From Bacilli bacterium (GTDB lineage Bacteria; Bacillota_I; Bacilli_A; RF39; UBA660), in the NCBI GenBank assembly GCA_017888105.1, contig JAGHGS010000124.1, forward strand, positions 1-6,297: a stretch of 6,297 bases of DNA. The letters are read 5' to 3'. Made by a program: the position numbers and the translations under genes. The notes below the pieces were generated by a model, which worked only from the letters and a program-made list of their open reading frames with translations, was not told the origin of the DNA and did not search any database. Position 1 is the first letter of the stretch. Each line of letters begins with the position of its first letter. Positions 1 to 6,290 of this stretch are shown here, piece by piece.

Positions 1-1676
1 CATTCTCATTAGTAACCGCAATTATGTATTTTACAATTGAAAATCCTGACGTAAAAATTATAAATATGCTAGAACTCGCCAAAGATCAAGCTGAAAAAGC
101 GAATCGTGCTAAAAGTGATTTTTTAAGCAGTATGTCCCATGAGATTAGAACACCTCTTAATGCTATTGTAGGGTTTAGTGAAGATATATCAACTTATGAA
201 TCACAATTACCAAAGGAAGTGGTAGAAGATGCTAAAGATATCAGAGTTGCATCGAATACTTTACTTGAAATAGTAGGTAATATTTTAGATATTAACAAAA
301 TAGAAAGTGGAAAGATGGATATAGAGGTTGCTCCGTATGATCTTAGAGAAATGATTAATTCAGTTGTTAAATTAAATGAAACAAAAATTAAGGAAAAAGG
401 AATTAATTTTAATGTTAATATTGCAGAAGATGTACCAGAGGAATTAATTGGAGATCGATCTCATATTAAGCAAATTATTAATAATTTATTAAGTAACGCA
501 TTTAAATATACGGATGATGGTTATGTCAGTTTAACTGTAAAATGTATTAACAATATGAAAAAATGTCGGCTATTTATTAGTGTACAAGATACAGGAAGAG
601 GGATTAAAAAAGAGGATATTTCTAAATTGTTTCAAAAATTTGAAAGGTTAGATGTTGAGAAGAATTCTACTACGGAAGGAACAGGATTAGGGCTTGCAAT
701 TACTAAAAAATTGGTTGATTTAATGGGTGGAAAAATAAATGTTCAGAGTGAATATAAAAAAGGTTCTTTATTTGTTGTCGAAATTCCACAAGAAATAGGA
801 GAAGAAAAGAAGGACTTATCTAATACTGAACTAATTAATACTATAGAAGTATTAAACCAACTTAATAATAAAGAAAGAAGTAAGCAAAACTATGGTAGCA
901 AAAAAATTTTAATAGTTGATGATAGTCCACTAAATATAAAAGTTGCTAAAAAAGCTCTAGCTGATTTTGATTTTGAAATTGATGAGTGTACCAATGGGGA
1001 AGAGTGTCTAAGAAAAGTATATGAAAAAAATGATTATGATCTTATTTTAATGGATATTATGATGCCAGTTATGAGTGGAGAAACAGCTTTAGAAAAATTA
1101 AAAGAGATGCCAGATTTTAGAACTCCAGTTATTGCACTTACTGCTGATGCTGTTGCTGGTGCTAAAGAAAAATATTTGGAAGAAGGCTTCGCTGGTTATT
1201 TATCTAAACCATTTAACAAAAAGCAGATTGCTGAAATTCTTGATAAAATATTTAATGCTAAAGATAATTTTAATCAAGAAATAAAATTTGATAGCAAAAA
1301 GATTAAAAATAAAAATACTAGTAATTTGTCTTTTTTAGAAGAAAATAATATTGATGTAACGAATGCTTTAAATCTTTTGGGAGATGAAGAAACATATAAT
1401 GAGATGCTAAAAACTTTTTATGCAGATTTTGATGAAAGGTTAGATAAATTAAGAAAATGTAAAGTTAATAAAAATATGTCAGAATATTCTACATTGGTGC
1501 ATTCTATAAAAAGTGATGCAAAATATTTAGGTTTTATGGATCTCGCTGATTTAGCCCTAGATCATGAAGTTCATAGCAAAGAAAATAATCTAGATTATAT
1601 TGAGCAAAACTTTAATCAGTTATTAACAGAATTAATTAGGATTAAAAAGGTTTTAGAATCTTATTTAACTATTTAA
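1..1676 (+). CDS. Membrane hybrid histidine kinase (HisKA-HATPase-REC-Hpt), 5' partial
   Basis: Multi-domain phosphorelay sensor kinase; the 5' end lies outside the window. The frame is open from base 3, and the codons before the ATG at 24 encode hydrophobic residues (FSLVTAI) that run into MYFTI. The ATG at 24 is therefore probably internal, at the end of a last transmembrane helix. Numbering from that ATG, a short coiled linker leads to HisKA with the SHEIRTP box (phospho-acceptor His39). The HATPase domain has an N-box around 147-159 (Asn158), DTGRGI at 189 and GTGLGLAI at 219. A receiver domain starts near 293 with acidic pair Asp299/Asp300 and phospho-acceptor Asp344 in LMDIMMP. A C-terminal Hpt domain (about 440-545) carries His493 in HSIKSDAKYLG. 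All relay residues are present, so His-Asp-His transfer within one chain is expected. The final response regulator is not in view, and the sensed signal cannot be told because the sensor is missing. No terminator is seen before the LysR gene 49 bases downstream. Confidence 0.93.
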   Translation, partial: FSLVTAIMYFTIENPDVKIINMLELAKDQAEKANRAKSDFLSSMSHEIRTPLNAIVGFSEDISTYESQLPKEVVEDAKDIRVASNTLLEIVGNILDINKIESGKMDIEVAPYDLREMINSVVKLNETKIKEKGINFNVNIAEDVPEELIGDRSHIKQIINNLLSNAFKYTDDGYVSLTVKCINNMKKCRLFISVQDTGRGIKKEDISKLFQKFERLDVEKNSTTEGTGLGLAITKKLVDLMGGKINVQSEYKKGSLFVVEIPQEIGEEKKDLSNTELINTIEVLNQLNNKERSKQNYGSKKILIVDDSPLNIKVAKKALADFDFEIDECTNGEECLRKVYEKNDYDLILMDIMMPVMSGETALEKLKEMPDFRTPVIALTADAVAGAKEKYLEEGFAGYLSKPFNKKQIAEILDKIFNAKDNFNQEIKFDSKKIKNKNTSNLSFLEENNIDVTNALNLLGDEETYNEMLKTFYADFDERLDKLRKCKVNKNMSEYSTLVHSIKSDAKYLGFMDLADLALDHEVHSKENNLDYIEQNFNQLLTELIRIKKVLESYLTI

Positions 1677-1714
1677 GAGTTTAAAATCATATATTTGTAT
1701 TTGAAATTATAAAT

Positions 1715-1720
1715 CGGAGG
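1715..1720 (+). promoter_or_regulatory. Ribosome binding site that fixes the LysR start
   Basis: CGGAGG lies 5 bases before the ATG at 1726. A GTG at 1720 is in frame but overlaps this Shine-Dalgarno, so it cannot be the start that uses it. The ATG at 1726 is preferred. Confidence 0.8.
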
Positions 1721-1725
1721 TGTTT

Positions 1726-2619
1726 ATGAATAATATTGATTTGAATTTGTATAAAACTTTTTTTGTAGTAGCTAATTGTAATAGCTTTACTAAAGCAGCA
1801 GAATTATTATATATTTCTCAACCTGCAGTTACACAAGCAATTAAAAAATTGGAAGAGCAACTAAATACTGAATTATTTAGTCGCACTTCTACTGGAATAC
1901 ATTTAACGAAAACGGGGGAAATAGTTTATTATTATGCTGAACATTTATGCGAATTATTGGAGGCTAATGTCAATTTACTTGAAGAGATCAATGATTGCCA
2001 ATCTAAAATTTTAAATGTGGGTGTTCCAACCCATATTGGTACTTTTTACTTCGTAGAGTTTTTAAAAAAATTTAATGATAAACATAATAATGTCAAAGTA
2101 AATATTGTAAATAAAAAATCAGATGAAATGATAAAAATGCTATTAAAAAGAGAATTGGATGTTGTTATTGATACGGATATGATTGATATTGTTGATTCAA
2201 CGATAAAAGTTCATAAACTAACTGATTTAGAAAGTTGTTTTGTATGTAATAAGAAGTATAAAGCTGTTGCAGATCAAGGTGTAATTGAATCGAATGAATT
2301 AATAAAATATCCACTTATTTTGCCAAGTAAAACGACCTCCAATAGAAAAATGATTGATTTGTTTTTCAGAAAAAAGAATATTGTTTTAAATCCATTGATT
2401 GAAGCTAATTCTTCATCTATATCGAGAGGGATAATTAAGCAAGGAATAGGAATTGGTTGGATGATAAAAGATTTTATAAAGGATGATTTAGAATCTAAAA
2501 AATTATATGAAGTTAAAGTTAATATAGAACAAGTACTAGTTCCATTAAGTATAGCTTATCATGCTAAATATACTAGTCCAATCGTAAAAGAATTTGTAAA
2601 TATATTTCAGACGAACTAA
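1726..2619 (+). CDS. LysR family transcriptional regulator
   Basis: A 297-residue protein, the usual LysR length. The N-terminal winged helix-turn-helix spans about residues 5-65, with the family pattern NSFTKAAELLYISQPAVTQ (residues 19-37) followed by IKKLEEQLNTELFSR. A linker helix follows, then an effector-binding domain from about residue 90 to the end that begins LNVGVPTHIGTFYFVEFLKKF. In this family the C-terminal domain binds a small co-inducer and the protein acts as a tetramer at promoters. Two cysteines close together (SCFVCNKKY) are noted without assigning a role. The gene runs in the same direction as its neighbours, unlike the common divergent arrangement in which a LysR protein controls the gene next door. 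A terminator separates it from the downstream operon, so control of that operon is possible but not shown. No convincing promoter is seen in the 49 bases upstream, so readthrough from the kinase is possible. Confidence 0.93.
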   Translation: MNNIDLNLYKTFFVVANCNSFTKAAELLYISQPAVTQAIKKLEEQLNTELFSRTSTGIHLTKTGEIVYYYAEHLCELLEANVNLLEEINDCQSKILNVGVPTHIGTFYFVEFLKKFNDKHNNVKVNIVNKKSDEMIKMLLKRELDVVIDTDMIDIVDSTIKVHKLTDLESCFVCNKKYKAVADQGVIESNELIKYPLILPSKTTSNRKMIDLFFRKKNIVLNPLIEANSSSISRGIIKQGIGIGWMIKDFIKDDLESKKLYEVKVNIEQVLVPLSIAYHAKYTSPIVKEFVNIFQTN

Positions 2620-2634
2620 TAGTTTGTCTTTTTT
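2609..2634 (+). terminator. Rho-independent terminator after the LysR gene
   Basis: AGACGAACT (2609-2617) pairs with AGTTTGTCT (2621-2629) through nine base pairs including one G-U. The loop is AAT and a run of six T follows (2629-2634). The left arm is the last coding sequence of the LysR gene; the TAA stop begins at the last arm base and runs into the loop. The stem, short loop and T-run make this a strong candidate. It separates the regulator from the operon starting at 2719. Confidence 0.8.
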
Positions 2635-2650
2635 ATAACTAAAATTTATG

Positions 2651-2693
2651 ACATATAAATAAATAAAATTAGAAAATTTATTTATTTATATGT
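2651..2693. repeat. 17-bp perfect inverted repeat upstream of the biosynthetic operon
   Basis: The arm at 2651-2667 is ACATA followed by three TAAA units. Its exact reverse complement lies at 2677-2693 (three TTTA units, then TATGT), with a 9-base loop at 2668-2676. The arms are nearly all A/T. No T-run follows on either strand, so a terminator role is unlikely. The right arm fills the spacer of the candidate promoter and reaches the first base of its -10 box, a position where an operator could act. AT richness makes chance pairing easier than usual, but a 17-bp perfect match is still notable. Confidence 0.6.
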
Positions 2694-2698
2694 ATAAT
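2670..2698 (+). promoter_or_regulatory. Candidate sigma-A-type promoter for the PHP-led operon
   Basis: A perfect TATAAT -10 box sits at 2693-2698. A TAGAAA hexamer (4 of 6 to TTGACA) is at 2670-2675, giving a 17-base spacer. Transcription would begin around 2704-2706, so the leader would be only about 14 bases and start almost at the Shine-Dalgarno GAGGTGA (2705-2711). In such AT-rich DNA, -10-like boxes occur often by chance. The placement just after a terminator and just before the operon supports it. Confidence 0.5.
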
Positions 2699-2718
2699 TA
2701 AATTGAGGTGAGAGTTTT

Positions 2719-3636
2719 ATGGGTGAAACGAAAGGCTTTATTGATTTACATATTCATTCAAAATATTCTGATGGACATTTTGAAGTAAAGGAGTTAATTG
2801 ATAAAGCACGAAAAAATAATACAAATTTTATAGCCATTTGTGATCATGATTCCATAAATGCCTTAAAAGAGTTATCAATTTATCTTTTAGATAATATGTA
2901 TAGTACAACATCTGTCGAATTCTCATCATACTTACTTTTAAATGGTGAAAAAGTATTGCTTCATCTTTTAGGCTATGGATTTGATCCTAATAATGTAGAA
3001 TTAAATAAATTACTTTTTGAGTTAAGAAAAAGAAGATTATATATTCATAATCAATTTTTGAAAGAATTAAAATCCAATTTTGCTAATCTTCCTTATGACG
3101 AAATAAGTAAATTAGATATTGAAAGATATTGTTGGTTTGATAGGGATGTATTAAATTGTATAAATGCAAATATAAACGATCCTATTTTATTATCTTTGAT
3201 TACAAATTTTTTTAAGACTCATAAGTTGAGCTATGGAATAGACTATCCATTAAATGTTGAAAAGGTTATTGATGTAATAAATAAATCTGGTGGAATTTCA
3301 GTGTTAGCTCATCCAATGGCTTATAATTTATCTTATGATACAGTTAAAATTGTTATAAAAAAATTAGTTGAATTTGGTTTACGTGGAATTGAAACATTCC
3401 AATCAGATTGTAGTTGGACTGATAGTATCAAATTATTACAAGAAACTGAAAGATATAAATTATTATATTCGGTAGGAAGTGATTTTCATAGAGAAATTAA
3501 TTCTGATAATAGAGAAATAGGAAAAGGTATTAATGATAATTTATGTATATCTTCCACTACTGTTACTGACTATTTATCAGAAAAAAATTTAATTTTAAAG
3601 AGGGAAATAAAAAAAAATAATAAGGAGAATTTATGA
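2719..3636 (+). CDS. PHP-domain metal-dependent hydrolase/phosphatase, specific substrate unknown
   Basis: A 305-residue PHP (polymerase and histidinol phosphatase) superfamily protein, likely cytoplasmic. The metal-site motifs are intact: DLHIHSKYSDG (His11, His13, Asp18), CDHDS (Asp42, His43), Glu67 in VEFSS, LAHPM (His198), GIET (Glu225) and GSDFH (Asp255, His257). The segment between Glu67 and His198 is long, as in the stand-alone PHP phosphatases related to YciV/RNase AM and nucleotide 3',5'-bisphosphate phosphatase. Those enzymes hydrolyse phosphate esters using two or three metal ions. The start has AGGTG eight bases upstream. The TGA stop overlaps the next gene's ATG (ATGA), implying translational coupling to the CMP-glycosidase-like gene. 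By context it may remove phosphate from a nucleotide or sugar intermediate, but I know of no PHP enzyme at this stage of the blasticidin or mildiomycin pathways. The family assignment is secure; the substrate is not. Confidence 0.88.
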   Translation: MGETKGFIDLHIHSKYSDGHFEVKELIDKARKNNTNFIAICDHDSINALKELSIYLLDNMYSTTSVEFSSYLLLNGEKVLLHLLGYGFDPNNVELNKLLFELRKRRLYIHNQFLKELKSNFANLPYDEISKLDIERYCWFDRDVLNCINANINDPILLSLITNFFKTHKLSYGIDYPLNVEKVIDVINKSGGISVLAHPMAYNLSYDTVKIVIKKLVEFGLRGIETFQSDCSWTDSIKLLQETERYKLLYSVGSDFHREINSDNREIGKGINDNLCISSTTVTDYLSEKNLILKREIKKNNKENL

Positions 3637-4103
3637 AAATATTTATATCGTGTCCTTTTACTGGAATTTGTGAAGTGGATAATTATGAAGTAAAAAATGA
3701 ATATAAAAAATTTTTTAATGATTTGATTGAAGGAATACAAAAACGAGGCCATGACTATTATTTAGCGATAAAAAGAGAAAATTGGGGAAAAGAACATCAA
3801 GGGCCAGAAGAATGTACCATCAGTGATTATGAAGGAGTAAAAAATAGTGATTTCTTAATTGTTATTCCAGGTAACAAAATGTCTCGTGGAATATCTGGTG
3901 GAGTTCACATAGAATTGGGGTGGGCATCTGCTCTGAAAAAGAAACTACACATTCTTATAGAAAATAATGTTATATATTCTCCTGTTTTAATGGGTTTAAC
4001 AGCATTAACAAATGTGGAGTATCATTTGTGTAATGATTTTTTGAATGAAAAGATGTTAAAAGTTATTTTTGAAATAATAGATAAGGAAAGTAGGGAAAAT
4101 TAA
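3633..4103 (+). CDS. CMP N-glycosidase-like protein (BlsM/MilB type, nucleoside deoxyribosyltransferase superfamily)
   Basis: A 156-residue protein predicted to split CMP into cytosine and ribose 5-phosphate. It starts MKIFISCPF, the Rossmann-like first strand of the superfamily. Next come KRENWG (residues 47-52), GPEECTISDYEGVKNSDF (57-74), an IVIPG strand (76-80) and SGGVHIELGWASAL (88-101), where Glu94 is the expected nucleophile. From memory, MilB-type enzymes share this same series: an RExWG box, P-E-T-D spacing, and an S-x-G-x-H-x-E-x-G-W-A-S core. Known structures of MilB and BcmB place a Phe where 2'-deoxyribosyl enzymes have Tyr; Phe9 occupies that place here. Ser88 lies where deoxyribosyltransferases usually have an Asp. 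The start has AAGGAG five bases upstream and overlaps the PHP stop (ATGA). The stop overlaps the next start (TAATG). Alternative: another nucleotide hydrolase or deoxyribosyltransferase of the same fold. Confidence 0.8.
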   Translation: MKIFISCPFTGICEVDNYEVKNEYKKFFNDLIEGIQKRGHDYYLAIKRENWGKEHQGPEECTISDYEGVKNSDFLIVIPGNKMSRGISGGVHIELGWASALKKKLHILIENNVIYSPVLMGLTALTNVEYHLCNDFLNEKMLKVIFEIIDKESREN

Positions 4104-5152
4104 TGTATTTGCCAATAATTAAAGAAAAAGGAGAAATTTTAAAATTTTATGATACGCCATTTTATGTTTATCTCAATTTATCAAATATTTGTAATGCAAA
4201 TTGCGTATTTTGTGAAGTAAAAACAAATAAAGAGAAAAAATGTGCAATAAATGTAAAAAATGTTATTGATGAATTAGCAGATCTAGGGACTAAATATATC
4301 CACTTTACTGGTGGTGGTGAACCATTTATAAATAATGATATATTTGAATATTTGGATTATTGTACACAAAAAAATATAAAAATAGTTTTAATATCAAATG
4401 GGCTAAATTTAAATGAAGAAAAAATTAAAAAAATGTCTAATTATAATTTAGTTGCATTCTTTTTTTCCATAGATAGTTCTCAAGCAGATATACATGACAA
4501 ATTAAGAGGTGTAAATGGGTTGTTTAAGAAAGTTACAGAAAATATTAATTTTGTAAAAAAATATATACCCAATGTAAAAGTTATTTTGAATCACGTTTTA
4601 AATAGAGAAAACATTGATGAATTTGCTAGCTTTATTAAGCTGAAAAAAAGTGTGAATTTTGATTATATAAATCCTATTGTTATAAAAGATTATCCACCTT
4701 TGTTTTTTACAAAAGAACAGATGAAAAAATATACAGATAATTTAAAGAGTTATTATGAATTAGCTAAGAAGTACAATGTAAAATTTCTTTGTGAACATAT
4801 TGATTTCTTTGGTAATGATAATGTTTCTGATAGCGGTGATAGAGCAGACAACTTAGATTTACGGTGTATATATCCAAGTTATTGTGCATTTATTGATGCA
4901 CCATCAAAAAAAGTTTATCCATGTGATTGTTCAATTCATCGTGATAGAGATTTATATTGTTTGGGTGATCTTGAAGTACAAACATTTAAAGAGATATGGG
5001 ATGGAAAAAGGAGAAAGGAACTGAAGAAATTACTTTTAAATAGTAAACTTGATTGTAAAAAGAAGTGCGATGAATGTAATTGTATGTTTAATAATTTCTA
5101 TTTTAAAAAGAAGGAGATAACTTTAGATGAAAAGAATACTAGTATCTGCTGA
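4103..5152 (+). CDS. Radical SAM enzyme with cysteine-rich SPASM-like tail; candidate cytosylglucuronate decarboxylase (BlsE-like)
   Basis: A 349-residue radical SAM protein. The cluster motif CNANCVFC (Cys30, Cys34, Cys37) is the CxxxCxxC that binds the [4Fe-4S] cluster, and FTGGGEP (68-74) is the SAM-binding GGE motif. A TIM-barrel-like region follows to about residue 240. The C-terminal part has cysteines at 255, 261, 274, 276, 286, 318, 322, 325 and 327, with VYPCDC, LGDL and FKEIWDG landmarks typical of SPASM/twitch domains that bind auxiliary Fe-S clusters. In blasticidin S biosynthesis the radical SAM enzyme BlsE decarboxylates cytosylglucuronate. The flanking CMP-glycosidase-like and glycosyltransferase genes make that role the leading hypothesis. 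Fold-level motifs alone would also suit another sugar-modifying or peptide-modifying SPASM enzyme. No precursor peptide gene is visible beside it, which argues against peptide maturation. Its start is coupled to the previous stop (TAATG), and its 3' end overlaps the glycosyltransferase gene by 26 bases. Confidence 0.85.
   Translation: MYLPIIKEKGEILKFYDTPFYVYLNLSNICNANCVFCEVKTNKEKKCAINVKNVIDELADLGTKYIHFTGGGEPFINNDIFEYLDYCTQKNIKIVLISNGLNLNEEKIKKMSNYNLVAFFFSIDSSQADIHDKLRGVNGLFKKVTENINFVKKYIPNVKVILNHVLNRENIDEFASFIKLKKSVNFDYINPIVIKDYPPLFFTKEQMKKYTDNLKSYYELAKKYNVKFLCEHIDFFGNDNVSDSGDRADNLDLRCIYPSYCAFIDAPSKKVYPCDCSIHRDRDLYCLGDLEVQTFKEIWDGKRRKELKKLLLNSKLDCKKKCDECNCMFNNFYFKKKEITLDEKNTSIC
5111..5117 (+). 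promoter_or_regulatory. Ribosome binding site inside the radical SAM gene, for the glycosyltransferase
   Basis: AAGGAGA ends nine bases before the ATG at 5127 and lies within the radical SAM coding sequence. It supports the 5127 start and therefore a true 26-base gene overlap. Confidence 0.8.
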
Positions 5153-6290
5153 AATGTTTGGATATGGTCCTGTTACTACTTTATTAAATGTAATGAAAGA
5201 ATTTCCGAAAGATTCTAATTTACAGTTTGATTTTATTGGAAATGGTGTGGCTTTAGAACAAGCAAAAATGTCTAATTTTTTTAAAGAATATTATGTATGC
5301 AATAATTATGATATTAACTCTTTAAATCATTTTAAGAATATTTTTTCTTCTTATGATGCTCTAATTTCGTCAGAGAATCCTGTATGTGCAATTTTTGGAA
5401 TGGAAAATAATATAAAAAAGGTATACTATATAGATAACTTAGTATGGATGTGGGACACAATCGATTCACGTCTAAACAATGTAACTCGGTTTTTTATTTC
5501 GGAAACTATGCCATGTAAAGAAAATTTTAATAGAATTGGAAAAAATATAAAACATCCAGTTTTTGTTGGACCTATTAGAGATATAGAAAATACAAAAATG
5601 AGTAAACCACTAGAAAAAAAAGTTATTATTAATATAGGAGGCGCTAGTTCGTATTTACTTGACAAAAATTTAATTGTAAGATTTTATAATAATTTACTTA
5701 ATATGATTTTAGAAACACCAAATTTTATAGATAGATTTGAAAAAATTATAATTTGTGGTGGTAGCGATGTGATTTCAAATATAGAAATTAATAATAAATC
5801 TTCTAAAATATTAATTAAAACATTATCAAATCAAGACTATTTAGAAGAATTAGAAACAGCTAGTCATTGTATAATGGCTTCTGGTTTGGGAAACTATATT
5901 GAAACATTAGGAAAGAACAAAGAAATTTTATATCTACCATCAATAAATTATAGTCAATTTTTACAATTTAAATACTATCAAAAGTTAAATTTAGGTTTTA
6001 AATTGATGAACTGGAATATTTTTGATTTTTTTTCTGATGTTCCAGAACTATTAGATGAAGAATCTGGAGTAAACTTGGTAGTGGAAAATATCAAAAAATT
6101 TCTAAAAATTCAACCCAAATTTATTGTACAAAAAGAAATTGCGAAATACTTAAATTCTTCTCAAAAAAAATATTATGAAAAAAGAAAAAATATAATTAAC
6201 AGTTATAAGAAAAATTCTTCAAAAGAAGTAGCAAATAATATTTATGAAGATTTATTGAAAGAAGATGATAATGATGAAGGTACCAAATAA
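5127..6290 (+). CDS. GT-B family glycosyltransferase; candidate cytosylglucuronate synthase (BlsD/MilC-like)
   Basis: A 387-residue protein with the layout of a GT-B nucleotide-sugar glycosyltransferase. A first strand MKRILVSAE leads into a glycine loop FGYGPVTTL (11-19), as at the acceptor-side N-terminus of this fold. A mid-protein VGPIRD (147-152) precedes the second Rossmann half, which opens with INIGGAS (168-174). The donor side shows ASGLGNYIETLG (251-262) and LPSINYSQF (270-278), resembling the C-terminal donor-binding segment of UDP-sugar transferases. No signal peptide or membrane segment is seen. In blasticidin S and mildiomycin pathways, BlsD and MilC join cytosine (or hydroxymethylcytosine) to UDP-glucuronate. 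The adjacent CMP-glycosidase-like gene would supply the cytosine. The GT-B assignment is fairly strong; the acceptor and donor are inferred from context. The acidic tail (KEDDNDEGTK) overlaps a likely next start. Confidence 0.75.
   Translation: MKRILVSAEMFGYGPVTTLLNVMKEFPKDSNLQFDFIGNGVALEQAKMSNFFKEYYVCNNYDINSLNHFKNIFSSYDALISSENPVCAIFGMENNIKKVYYIDNLVWMWDTIDSRLNNVTRFFISETMPCKENFNRIGKNIKHPVFVGPIRDIENTKMSKPLEKKVIINIGGASSYLLDKNLIVRFYNNLLNMILETPNFIDRFEKIIICGGSDVISNIEINNKSSKILIKTLSNQDYLEELETASHCIMASGLGNYIETLGKNKEILYLPSINYSQFLQFKYYQKLNLGFKLMNWNIFDFFSDVPELLDEESGVNLVVENIKKFLKIQPKFIVQKEIAKYLNSSQKKYYEKRKNIINSYKKNSSKEVANNIYEDLLKEDDNDEGTK

Noticed and set aside
24..26. ATG at 24 as the true start of the histidine kinase
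   Set aside because: The frame is open to the window edge with hydrophobic residues before it, there is no clear ribosome binding site, and a start here would cut a transmembrane helix.
1720..1725. GTG start for the LysR gene at 1720
   Set aside because: It overlaps the GGAGG site that would have to recruit the ribosome; ATG at 1726 has proper spacing.
1677..1725. Promoter between the kinase and LysR genes
   Set aside because: A TATAAA-like hexamer is at 1708-1713, but no acceptable -35 lies about 17 bases upstream and the box nearly abuts the ribosome binding site.
2651..2693. Inverted repeat as a second terminator
   Set aside because: No T-run follows the right arm, the stem is nearly all A-T, and a good terminator already lies at 2609-2634.
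3570..3752. Minus-strand open frame of 60 codons
   Set aside because: It lies across the end of the PHP gene and the start of the glycosidase gene, and its product is low-complexity Phe/Ile-rich sequence mirroring A-rich coding DNA. No ribosome binding site was seen for it.
4103..5152. Radical SAM protein as a RiPP-maturing enzyme with a short precursor peptide
   Set aside because: Its gene overlaps both neighbours and the gaps are too small for a precursor gene; I saw no short Cys- or Gly-rich frame with a ribosome binding site nearby.
5426..5665. Minus-strand open frame of 79 codons
   Set aside because: It is entirely antisense within the glycosyltransferase gene, shows no domain, and is explained by the high AT content of the plus-strand gene.
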